A stretch of DNA of 33,140 bases, taken from Ilumatobacteraceae bacterium (GTDB taxonomy: Bacteria; Actinomycetota; Acidimicrobiia; Acidimicrobiales; Ilumatobacteraceae). The notes under the pieces are model-generated. The model was given only the letters and a program-made list of their open reading frames with translations. It was not told the origin of the DNA and ran no database searches. Within the stretch, counting starts at the first letter, position 1. Each line of letters starts with the position of its first letter. Positions 1 to 7,547 of the stretch are shown here, one piece after another. Position numbers and translations under genes: made by a program. The DNA lies in the NCBI GenBank assembly GCA_009691255.1, contig SHUT01000018.1, forward strand, positions 1 through 33,140, given 5' to 3'.

Positions 1-23
1 AGGGTGGCGACTGCATGTTGCAT
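1..23 (-). CDS. atpF: ATP synthase F0 subunit b, first codons only (atpF, partial)
   Basis: An ATG at 21-23 (minus strand) opens a frame that runs off the window after about seven codons (MQHAVAT). An AGGAG Shine-Dalgarno lies at 29-33, 5 nt from the ATG, which is strong support for a real start. Only position identifies it: in F-type ATP synthase operons atpF follows atpE, and this start lies 59 nt after the atpE stop. The visible residues are too few to confirm the family, so the name is inference from conserved operon order. Confidence 0.6.
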
Positions 24-70
24 GTCAACTCCTGGAATTCGCTGTTGCGAAGGTTGGTGGTGGTTGTGAA

Positions 71-1178
<1,108 letters not shown>

Positions 1179-1205
1179 GTTGTTGTAATCCTTCAATGAT
1201 TTTCG

Positions 1206-1673
1206 TTAGTGCTGGACTGGACTTGATTCTTGCTTAGTTGGCTTGAGGCCAGGAAATGCAAGTGACGCGGATATGTACTTGAGCTCCCAGAACAAAAGTC
1301 CAAGGTGCGTAACAATAATGGTGCATCCGAGGGCCTTGAGTGAAACCCACGAGAAATCTTTGATTAGCATGACCGCCAAAAAAATCAGACCAAGGCGCAC
1401 AAGATAGCCAAAAAGTGAGGCCCCCATCATCAGAGCCAGCGAGATCGGGGCCGTGTAAGCCATCAAGGCCGCCGCCAACGAAAAGTTCAACAAGACCAAT
1501 CCCATGGCAAAAGCACAGGAATACGCCCCGTTTAAGCCCCAAATGACTCCGCTCACGAGGCAAAACAGGGGAAGCACGATAAGACCGCGTTTAACTAGAT
1601 CTCGAGAGACCGACAACTCGGGGGCAGGACCTGTGAGGCCGGTTGTGAACGGGGATGGGTGGTCAGAAGTCAC
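1206..1673 (-). CDS. AtpI-like ATP synthase accessory membrane protein
   Basis: Small membrane protein of 155 residues with about four hydrophobic segments, encoded directly upstream of atpB. This is the position of the AtpI-type protein (Rv1303 in M. tuberculosis), which in other bacteria assists c-ring assembly or Mg2+ supply. The frame can be extended upstream to 1787, but the added 38 residues are Arg-rich and are the shadow of the preceding gene. The GTG at 1671-1673 overlaps that gene's TGA (GTGA, 4 nt), which implies translational coupling. The role comes from context; sequence conservation in this family is low. Confidence 0.8.
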   Translation of the reverse strand: MTSDHPSPFTTGLTGPAPELSVSRDLVKRGLIVLPLFCLVSGVIWGLNGAYSCAFAMGLVLLNFSLAAALMAYTAPISLALMMGASLFGYLVRLGLIFLAVMLIKDFSWVSLKALGCTIIVTHLGLLFWELKYISASLAFPGLKPTKQESSPVQH

Positions 1674-1945
1674 ACGTTGCCTTGTCCGCCGCGAGCGTCT
1701 GCGGCACGATTTTTCTCGAGTTCGCGCATCTGATGCGTGTAGACGAAGTACATCTTGGCGAACTGCTCGACAACGGCTACCACGCACAGAGTCACCATGA
1801 ACAAGGGTGTTGTATTGAGCCAGGAATCAAGGCCGAGCCCAATCAAGAAAAACACAAGAACTACTCCGGCAATTTCAGCACCATGACCCATGTTGTCGGT
1901 GGTGGGCGCAATCGGTCTGCGTGTCGGGATCAGTTTGAGTGCCAT
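1670..1945 (-). CDS. AtpZ/ATPase gene 1-like small membrane protein
   Basis: First gene of the ATP synthase operon, 91 residues with two transmembrane segments (AEIAGVVLVFFLIGLGLDSWL and PLFMVTLCVVAVVEQFAKMYF). That layout and the GLGLDSWL turn fit the AtpZ / F0F1-ATPase subunit family (putative). AtpZ-AtpI pairs have been linked to Mg2+/Ca2+ transport or F0 assembly in other bacteria. The ATG at 1943-1945 has GAGG about 11 nt upstream. An in-frame TTG at 1964-1966 would add seven residues but has no Shine-Dalgarno and lies next to the operator-like palindrome. Its stop overlaps the next gene's GTG. Confidence 0.8.
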   Translation of the reverse strand: MALKLIPTRRPIAPTTDNMGHGAEIAGVVLVFFLIGLGLDSWLNTTPLFMVTLCVVAVVEQFAKMYFVYTHQMRELEKNRAADARGGQGNV

Positions 1946-1966
1946 TTGTGCATCTACCTCAGACAA

Positions 1967-1986
1967 TGTTCACGACATTGTGAACA
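1967..1986. promoter_or_regulatory. Operator-like inverted repeat in front of the ATP synthase operon
   Basis: TGTTCAC (1967-1973) and GTGAACA (1980-1986) are perfect 7-bp inverted repeats separated by 6 bp. The site begins 7 nt downstream of the candidate -10 box, so a bound protein could block initiation or elongation. The cognate regulator is unknown. Confidence 0.55.
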
Positions 1987-1993
1987 ACTTCTC

Positions 1994-2021
1994 AATCTAG
2001 CGTATCGTCAAGAAAATTCAA
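1994..2021 (-). promoter_or_regulatory. Candidate sigma70-type promoter of the ATP synthase operon
   Basis: On the minus strand, TTGAAT (-35, positions 2016-2021) and TAGATT (-10, positions 1994-1999) are separated by 16 bp. They lie in the only sizeable gap (1946-2036) between wecA and atpZ. The promoter would produce a leader of several dozen nucleotides that contains the 1967-1986 palindrome. Confidence 0.5.
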
Positions 2022-2036
2022 CATTCTGTGAATGGT

Positions 2037-3164
2037 CTAGGACTCTAGCTCGGCGCTTTTTGCGTTGCGCCAGTGCAGGTCAGGGTGAAGCACCGTGTAC
2101 AAAGACAGAACTAGGGCGATAATTCCAAACACTGCCAGGCTGCGACTCGTGCTTGGCTTAAATACCGGAAACATCACGAAACCCGAGAGCAGCATTGTCC
2201 AGCCCCACAAGATGACAACCGCTCGTCGCGGACCATGGCCCAAGTTGATGAGCCGGTGATGCAGATGTCCCCTGTCGGCCTTGGTGAAATCTTCACCTCG
2301 GCTGAGGCGCCGAATGATGGCAAATAGCACGTCAAAAATAGGAACACCCAAAATCATGATCGGGATAAACAGTGGCGCCAGAAAAAAATATGTTTGTCCG
2401 CTAAAACCTTGCGTTGCTGGATCCGCTCGCCCACCCACGACACTCGTTGACACCGCCAATAAGAACCCCAATAAATACGCGCCACCATCTCCCATAAAAA
2501 TGCTTGCAGGGCTGAAGTTGTACGGCAAGAACCCGACGCAAACACCTGCCGTGATGGCTGCGATTAACGGCCCGAGGTTGGGCTCAGAAAGCAAACCAAG
2601 ATGAGCGAGATGTTGGCTGTAAATAAAAAATGTACCAGCGGCAATTGCCACGATGCCTGCGGCCAAACCATCTAATCCATCGATCAAATTAATTGCTTGG
2701 GTCATCATGAGCAACCAAACCACAGTGACAATTGGTGTCCAATCATTTGAGACCTGAAAGACATCGATGAACGGAAGTCGAAAATAAAACATTGTGACTC
2801 CGAAATACACCAATACGAGTCCAGAGATTGCTGTTCCGACCACTCGTGCAGGTGCAGAGATTTCCTTGATGTCATCGCGTACCCCAAAACACAAAATAAT
2901 AAATGCGCCGATCACAACTCCTGCTGGTTCGCTGTTGCCGACAAATAAATGCGTGAAGCGTCCCATGCGCCATGCCAGAAACAGCGACACCACAACACCG
3001 ATAAACATGGCGATTCCGCCAATATCTGGCGTGGGTAGTTTGTGAATTTTTCGATCGTCGGGAATAGCAACCCACTGGCGATTATTTGCCATGCGTCGCA
3101 CCAGCGGAGTAGTCAACGCCGTGACAACACCGGCGCACAACATGATGACGAGATAACTACCCAT
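2037..3164 (-). CDS. wecA: Polyprenyl-phosphate N-acetylglucosaminyl-1-phosphate transferase (WecA/TagO/MraY family)
   Basis: Integral membrane enzyme that transfers a sugar-1-phosphate (usually GlcNAc-1-P) from its UDP donor onto polyprenyl phosphate, starting a cell-envelope glycan on the cytoplasmic face. At 375 residues it has normal length. Visible family motifs are the Asp pair FGVRDD (residues 97-98), NLIDGLDG (159-166), FMGDGG (224-228) and the cytoplasmic HLHH motif (300-303). About ten or eleven hydrophobic helices are evident. Its place directly upstream of the atp operon matches actinobacterial rfe/wecA. The start ATG at 3164 has no clear Shine-Dalgarno. The sugar specificity is inferred from the family. 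Confidence 0.92.
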   Translation of the reverse strand: MGSYLVIMLCAGVVTALTTPLVRRMANNRQWVAIPDDRKIHKLPTPDIGGIAMFIGVVVSLFLAWRMGRFTHLFVGNSEPAGVVIGAFIILCFGVRDDIKEISAPARVVGTAISGLVLVYFGVTMFYFRLPFIDVFQVSNDWTPIVTVVWLLMMTQAINLIDGLDGLAAGIVAIAAGTFFIYSQHLAHLGLLSEPNLGPLIAAITAGVCVGFLPYNFSPASIFMGDGGAYLLGFLLAVSTSVVGGRADPATQGFSGQTYFFLAPLFIPIMILGVPIFDVLFAIIRRLSRGEDFTKADRGHLHHRLINLGHGPRRAVVILWGWTMLLSGFVMFPVFKPSTSRSLAVFGIIALVLSLYTVLHPDLHWRNAKSAELES

Positions 3165-3188
3165 TGAGAGACGAGCCTACGCTGTATG

Positions 3189-3213
3189 CAGTTGGGCACG
3201 AAGTGCTCAACTG
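3189..3213 (-). terminator. Terminator-like hairpin after glyA, without T-tract
   Basis: CAGTTG/CAACTG plus GCAC/GTGC form an 11-pair stem with one G-T pair and a 3-nt GAA loop (3200-3202). It begins 8 nt after the glyA stop on the minus strand and ends about 25 nt before the wecA start. There is no T-run, so it may act as a U-less terminator or an mRNA 3' stem. Confidence 0.5.
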
Positions 3214-3220
3214 AAATGCC

Positions 3221-4477
3221 CTAGAAAGCGTGTGGGTACACCGGAAACCGTGCACACAGAGCCGCCACGCGCTGGCGCACAACGGCCACTTCCCCAGGAT
3301 TATTGCGAACGCGCAGAGTATGGGCAATAAGTTCGGCGATTTCAGCCATTTCTGGCTCCTTCATCCCTTGCGTGGTAACAGATGGAGTACCGATTCGAAC
3401 TCCAGATGTAACGAATGGACTGCGTGGATCGTCTGGAACCGTGTTTTTATTCAGAGTGATGCCAGCCTCATCAAGAATGATCTGTGCTTCTATGCCTGTG
3501 CAATCAGCATCAAATGGTCGTAGATCAACAACCATTAGATGATTGTCGGTGCCGCCGCTGACTAAGCGAAAACCCTGCTTAGCGAGTGCTGCCGCAAGAG
3601 CAGATGCGTTTTTAACGATCTGATGCACATACACCTTGAAAGATGGGTCTAGCGCCTCGCGAAAGGCAACTGCTTTAGCGGCAATCGCGTGCTCCAATGG
3701 TCCGCCTTGGCTTCCGGGGAACACTGCCTTATCGATTGCTGTTGCATGCACGGCTTTGCTCAAGATGCATCCGCCGCGTGGGCCGCGCAAAGTTTTGTGT
3801 GTTGTTAAAGTGACAACGTCAGCAAACGGCACAGGATTTGGATGTGCGCCACCGGCGACTAATCCGGCTAGATGCGCAATATCAAACATGAGCAACGCAC
3901 CAACCTCGTCGGCGATCGCCTTAAATGGTTCTGGGTCGAGTCGACGTGGATAGCTCGTTGTTCCGGCCACAATCATTTTGGGACGGTGCTGCAATGCAAG
4001 GTCGCGCATTTCTTGAAAATCAATTCGCTCATCACCTGGAGTCACTTTGTAACTAAAAAAGTTATACAAAATTCCGCTCGCATTTACTGGTGACCCGTGA
4101 GTGAGGTGGCCGCCATGATCGAGACTTAGTCCGAGCAATGTGTCTCCTGGCTGCAACAGACCTAAATAGACCGCCATATTGGCACTCGCACCTGAGTGCG
4201 GCTGCACGTTGGCGTGCTCTGCACCAAATAATTGCTTGACTCGATCAATAGCGAGCGTTTCAACGTCGTCAACAATTGCATTACCTCCGTAATAACGTTT
4301 TCCGGGGTATCCCTCGCTGTACTTGTTAGTAAATACCGAACCAGTGGCTCGCATAACATCTGGTGATGTGAAGTTTTCACTCGCAATGAGTTGTAATCCG
4401 GTGTTCTGACGAACTCTTTCTTGTTCGAGCAATTCAAAAACGGCAGTGTCGGGATTATTTTCTAATGGCCAAGGCAT
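3221..4477 (-). CDS. glyA: Serine hydroxymethyltransferase
   Basis: PLP enzyme interconverting serine and glycine with tetrahydrofolate, the main source of one-carbon units; cytoplasmic. At 418 residues it is full length. Visible landmarks are LIASENFTS near the N-terminus (30-38), [14 protein letters not shown] (52-65), the HGGHLTHG segment, [10 protein letters not shown] (199-208) and the PLP lysine Lys228 in [14 protein letters not shown]. The ATG at 4475-4477 overlaps the rpiB stop by one base (TAATG), so it is probably translated by reinitiation from rpiB. No own promoter or leader is possible at that junction. Confidence 0.98.
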   Translation of the reverse strand: MPWPLENNPDTAVFELLEQERVRQNTGLQLIASENFTSPDVMRATGSVFTNKYSEGYPGKRYYGGNAIVDDVETLAIDRVKQLFGAEHANVQPHSGASANMAVYLGLLQPGDTLLGLSLDHGGHLTHGSPVNASGILYNFFSYKVTPGDERIDFQEMRDLALQHRPKMIVAGTTSYPRRLDPEPFKAIADEVGALLMFDIAHLAGLVAGGAHPNPVPFADVVTLTTHKTLRGPRGGCILSKAVHATAIDKAVFPGSQGGPLEHAIAAKAVAFREALDPSFKVYVHQIVKNASALAAALAKQGFRLVSGGTDNHLMVVDLRPFDADCTGIEAQIILDEAGITLNKNTVPDDPRSPFVTSGVRIGTPSVTTQGMKEPEMAEIAELIAHTLRVRNNPGEVAVVRQRVAALCARFPVYPHAF

Positions 4478-4932
4478 TAACGACCTGCTTCTTCTTGTTC
4501 GATTTCAGATAGTTGTTGAACTCGTCGTTCGTGACGACCACCAGCAAAAGGTGTCGCCAGAAACATCGTCAAGATTTCTTCTGCTAGACCGATTCCGACG
4601 ACTCGCGCTCCCATTGAGAGCACATTGGCATTGTTGTGCTCTCGCGCCATACGAGCGGTATACAAATCATTGCAAAGTGCAGCGCGAACACCGCGTACTT
4701 TATTTGCCGCCAACTGTTCGCCTTGTCCGCTTCCACCCAGTACAACGCCGACATCAGCATCACCATCGCGCACCGCCCGACCAACGCTGGCACAGATGTG
4801 TGGATAATCAACGCTCTCTTGCGAATGCGTGCCGAGGTCTTGCACTTCATGTCCGTTGGCAACGAGCATCTCGATGAGATGTTGCTTCAGCAGGAATCCT
4901 GCATGGTCGGCACCGATAGCAATTCGCGTCAT
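4477..4932 (-). CDS. rpiB: Ribose-5-phosphate isomerase B (actinobacterial Glu-type)
   Basis: Interconverts ribose-5-phosphate and ribulose-5-phosphate in the pentose phosphate pathway; 151 residues. The N-terminal [10 protein letters not shown] is the RpiB/LacAB signature. The active-site loop reads [13 protein letters not shown], where Glu72 takes the place of the catalytic Cys of E. coli RpiB; this is the arrangement known from M. tuberculosis RpiB (Glu75). The ATG at 4930-4932 is preferred over an ATG at 4942-4944 because the product then starts at [19 protein letters not shown] -10 box also lies exactly 7 nt upstream and overlaps the longer start. It is divergent from the thiolase-like gene. 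Confidence 0.96.
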   Translation of the reverse strand: MTRIAIGADHAGFLLKQHLIEMLVANGHEVQDLGTHSQESVDYPHICASVGRAVRDGDADVGVVLGGSGQGEQLAANKVRGVRAALCNDLYTARMAREHNNANVLSMGARVVGIGLAEEILTMFLATPFAGGRHERRVQQLSEIEQEEAGR

Positions 4933-4939
4933 TACGTCC

Positions 4940-4945
4940 AGCATA
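4940..4945 (-). promoter_or_regulatory. Leaderless -10 box of rpiB
   Basis: TATGCT lies 7 nt before the ATG at 4932 on the minus strand, so transcription is predicted to start at or next to the start codon. Confidence 0.5.
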
Positions 4946-4967
4946 AGGTTCAGACCACCTCAGCGCC

Positions 4968-4973
4968 TAGCGT
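4968..4973 (+). promoter_or_regulatory. Leaderless -10 box of the thiolase-like gene
   Basis: TAGCGT lies 7 nt before the ATG at 4981. No Shine-Dalgarno is visible. It faces the rpiB promoter within a 48-nt divergent spacer. Confidence 0.5.
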
Positions 4974-4980
4974 TAGACCT

Positions 4981-6462
4981 ATGTCACTTGATCCCCGTAC
5001 GCCCATCATCATCGGAACGGGACAGGTTGTACAACATGCCGAGGGACTCGATGACGCCAAAGACGCCATCGCACTGATAGCGGAGGCCATTACTCTTGCC
5101 TCAAAAGATGCTGATCTGACATCAATCCCCAATCCGGACGCCCTGCGAGTAGTGAGCCTGCTGTCGTGGCGTTACACCAACCCTGCTTATTTTGTGGCTC
5201 AGGATTTGCATCTTGAGCCCCGCGAACTGGGCCTTTCAGCAACGGGTGGCAACACGCCTCAGACGCTTGTCAACATCGCGTCTCAACAGATTCAGCGAGG
5301 CGAGATCGACTTGGTCTTTTTGGCTGGTGGAGAAACCAGCAGAACACGAAAGCGTGCCCGTGCCGCCGGAGTTGAACTTAACTGGCGCACTACTGATATC
5401 GCGCCCACCATGGTGACCGAAGAGAAAAAAATTGTTCATCCAGAAGAAATCGAGCGCAAGATGTACGCGCCGATCCAGTTGTATCCAATGTTTGAGACAG
5501 CAGTGCGCGCACACGCAGGCCGTTCGGTGCCAGATCATCAAGTACACATCAGCGAACTGTGGTCTAGATTTTCTGCAGTTGCGGCCACAAACCCAAATGC
5601 ATGGTCCCAACACTTTTACACACCAGAAGAAATCCGCACCGTTTCGCCGACAAACCGCATGATCGGTATGCCTTATCCAAAACTTATGAACTCTAATAAC
5701 GATGTCGATATGGCGGCAGCCTTGATGGTGTGTTCGGTAGCAAAAGCAGAGTCTCTCGGTGTCCCCCGCGATAGATGGGTGTTCATGCACTCAGGAGTTG
5801 ATACCCACGAACATATTTTTGTCTCGAATCGAAATAACTTTTATGAGACTCCAGCAATTCAGATTGGCGGAAAATCTGCTCTTGACCTAGCTGGCTTGGG
5901 TATCGACGACATCAACTTTGTCGATTTGTATTCATGCTTTCCGTCAGCAACACAACTCGGCGCGCAGTCATTAGGACTTGACATCACCTCACAACTCACA
6001 CGCACCGGTGGACTGCCATTCAATGGCGGACCCTGGAACAACTACGTCATGCACGCGATTGCCACCTTGGCCAACGAACTTCGTGCTACTCCTGGAACGA
6101 AAGGGTTTATCTGGGGTAACGGCGGCTTTACGACAAAGCATTCTTTTGGCGTGTACGGCACCGAACCAGCGAGCAATGGTTTTCGTTATGCCAGTCCACA
6201 AGCCGAGATCGATGCGCTACCAATGCGTGATCTTGCCGTTGCAGCCGATGCACACGGGCCAGCCACGATTGAGGCATACACGGTGATGCATAACCGTGAG
6301 GGCGTGCCAGAGACTGCGTATGCGGCGTGCTTGCTGGCAGATGGACGCAGAGCATGGGGACAAAGCACTGACGTCGATCTTGTCGGAGCAATGTGTGAGG
6401 GCGAATGGGTGAGTCGTGCATGCGTGCTTGATTCGCACGGACTCATGTTTGTGAACGCGTGA
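4981..6462 (+). CDS. Thiolase-like protein (acetyl-CoA acetyltransferase family, TLP1-like), catalytic cysteines not visible
   Basis: Thiolase-fold protein of 493 residues, longer than normal thiolases (about 390). The C-terminal extension resembles the additional domain of mycobacterial thiolase-like protein type 1. The N-terminal PIIIGTGQVV and the segment NFVDLYSCFPSATQLGAQ are thiolase-like. The positions that should hold the two catalytic cysteines do not: the nucleophile region reads SATGGNTPQTLVN and the CxG-type loop reads GNGGFTTKHS. It may therefore bind CoA esters without doing standard thiolysis. The frame extends upstream to 4636 inside rpiB, but ATG 4981 has a -10 box at the right spacing. 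It leads a same-strand group with the alcohol dehydrogenase 26 nt downstream. Confidence 0.85.
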   Translation: MSLDPRTPIIIGTGQVVQHAEGLDDAKDAIALIAEAITLASKDADLTSIPNPDALRVVSLLSWRYTNPAYFVAQDLHLEPRELGLSATGGNTPQTLVNIASQQIQRGEIDLVFLAGGETSRTRKRARAAGVELNWRTTDIAPTMVTEEKKIVHPEEIERKMYAPIQLYPMFETAVRAHAGRSVPDHQVHISELWSRFSAVAATNPNAWSQHFYTPEEIRTVSPTNRMIGMPYPKLMNSNNDVDMAAALMVCSVAKAESLGVPRDRWVFMHSGVDTHEHIFVSNRNNFYETPAIQIGGKSALDLAGLGIDDINFVDLYSCFPSATQLGAQSLGLDITSQLTRTGGLPFNGGPWNNYVMHAIATLANELRATPGTKGFIWGNGGFTTKHSFGVYGTEPASNGFRYASPQAEIDALPMRDLAVAADAHGPATIEAYTVMHNREGVPETAYAACLLADGRRAWGQSTDVDLVGAMCEGEWVSRACVLDSHGLMFVNA

Positions 6463-6476
6463 CCACCACAAACGAA

Positions 6477-6482
6477 TAGGGT
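6477..6482 (+). promoter_or_regulatory. Leaderless -10 box of the alcohol dehydrogenase gene
   Basis: TAGGGT lies 6 nt before the ATG at 6489, inside the 26-nt gap after the thiolase-like gene. It may be an internal promoter. Confidence 0.45.
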
Positions 6483-6488
6483 TGCAGC

Positions 6489-7538
6489 ATGCGCGCAACG
6501 ATAATGAACAACTGGCAACTACGAGTCGATACTGTTGCTGACCCCATCGCGGGTAGCGGTCAAGTCCTGACAAAAGTCTTGGCATGTGGCATTTGTGGCA
6601 GCGATCTTCACATGCTCAAACACGGGAAAGAATCTCTTGCTCTGTCCGTAACACTTAATAACTGGGCTGATCCGAGCCCAATGCCGATTACTTCATTTGT
6701 TGCTGAAAAAGACACGATTATGGGCCACGAGTTTTGTTGTGAAGTTGTAGATGTTGGTCCTGAATGCACCAACTTGCGTGCTGGCGACATCGTGGTGTCA
6801 ATGCCGCTTGCATTCGATGCATCTGGATTACATCCAGTCGGATATTCAAATCTGTATAACGGTGGTTACGCCGACATGATGATTCTCAATGACATGTTGG
6901 CACTAAAAGTTCCAAACGGTCTCAGCCCACAACTAGCGGCACTCACCGAACCACTCGCCGTGGGCGTACACGCCGTAGCCAAAAGTCGTATCACTCAAGA
7001 AAACTCGGCGATTGTCATCGGACTTGGTCCTGTTGGACTTGCTGTCATTGCCGAACTAAAAATGAAAGGCATTGGGCCGATTGTCGGCGCGGATTTTTCT
7101 CCGAGACGCCGCCAACTTGCACTCCAACTCGGCGCTGATGTTGTAGTCGACCCACGTGAAACTCCAGCAATCCAAGCCTGGCGTGCAACTGCAACGACCC
7201 GTGAACGATTTATCTTTGAGGCAGTTGGCGTGCCAACAATGATTGATGAAGCAATGCGAATGGCGCCTCGCGCCGGGCATGTCTTAGTAGTCGGTGCATG
7301 CATGCAGGCCGACCAAATACATCCGATGGTGGCAGTAACACGCGAACTAAATTTGCAGTTTGCTCTTGGATACGAACCAGATCAGTTTGCGTATTCACTT
7401 CATGCAATTGCCCAAGGCGATGTTGATCTGTCACCATTGCTCACGGGCAGTGTCGGAATTGATGGCGTTCCGCAGGCTTTCATTGACTTGGGTAATCCAG
7501 AGCAACACGCCAAAATACTCGTTGAACCGCAGAAATAG
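6489..7538 (+). CDS. Zinc-dependent alcohol dehydrogenase, MDR family, lacking the structural zinc lobe
   Basis: Medium-chain dehydrogenase/reductase of 349 residues, probably oxidising an alcohol with NAD(P). Catalytic zinc ligands are visible: Cys36 in CGICGSDLH, His80-Glu81 in MGHEF, and Glu154 in LTEPLAVGVH. The Rossmann motif is GLGPVG (178-183). The four-cysteine structural zinc loop usual after GHE is absent; that stretch (about 102-130) reads as a Tyr/Gly-rich segment. It is a likely metabolic partner of the thiolase-like gene before it, for example in side-chain or steroid oxidation, but the substrate cannot be read from sequence. Confidence 0.9.
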   Translation: MRATIMNNWQLRVDTVADPIAGSGQVLTKVLACGICGSDLHMLKHGKESLALSVTLNNWADPSPMPITSFVAEKDTIMGHEFCCEVVDVGPECTNLRAGDIVVSMPLAFDASGLHPVGYSNLYNGGYADMMILNDMLALKVPNGLSPQLAALTEPLAVGVHAVAKSRITQENSAIVIGLGPVGLAVIAELKMKGIGPIVGADFSPRRRQLALQLGADVVVDPRETPAIQAWRATATTRERFIFEAVGVPTMIDEAMRMAPRAGHVLVVGACMQADQIHPMVAVTRELNLQFALGYEPDQFAYSLHAIAQGDVDLSPLLTGSVGIDGVPQAFIDLGNPEQHAKILVEPQK

Positions 7539-7541
7539 TTT
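7536..7541 (+). promoter_or_regulatory. Leaderless -10 box of the S9 peptidase gene
   Basis: TAGTTT lies 6 nt before the GTG at 7548. Its first three bases are the stop codon of the preceding gene. Confidence 0.45.
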
Positions 7542-7547
7542 GAGCCA

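Noticed and set aside
4636-4980. Upstream extension of the thiolase-like frame by 115 residues
   Set aside because: It overlaps rpiB antisense and has no homology; ATG 4981 has a correctly spaced -10 box.
5236-5790. 184-residue open frame antisense to the thiolase-like gene
   Set aside because: His/Cys/Arg-rich random-looking sequence with no start signal; the sense-strand protein is clearly conserved.
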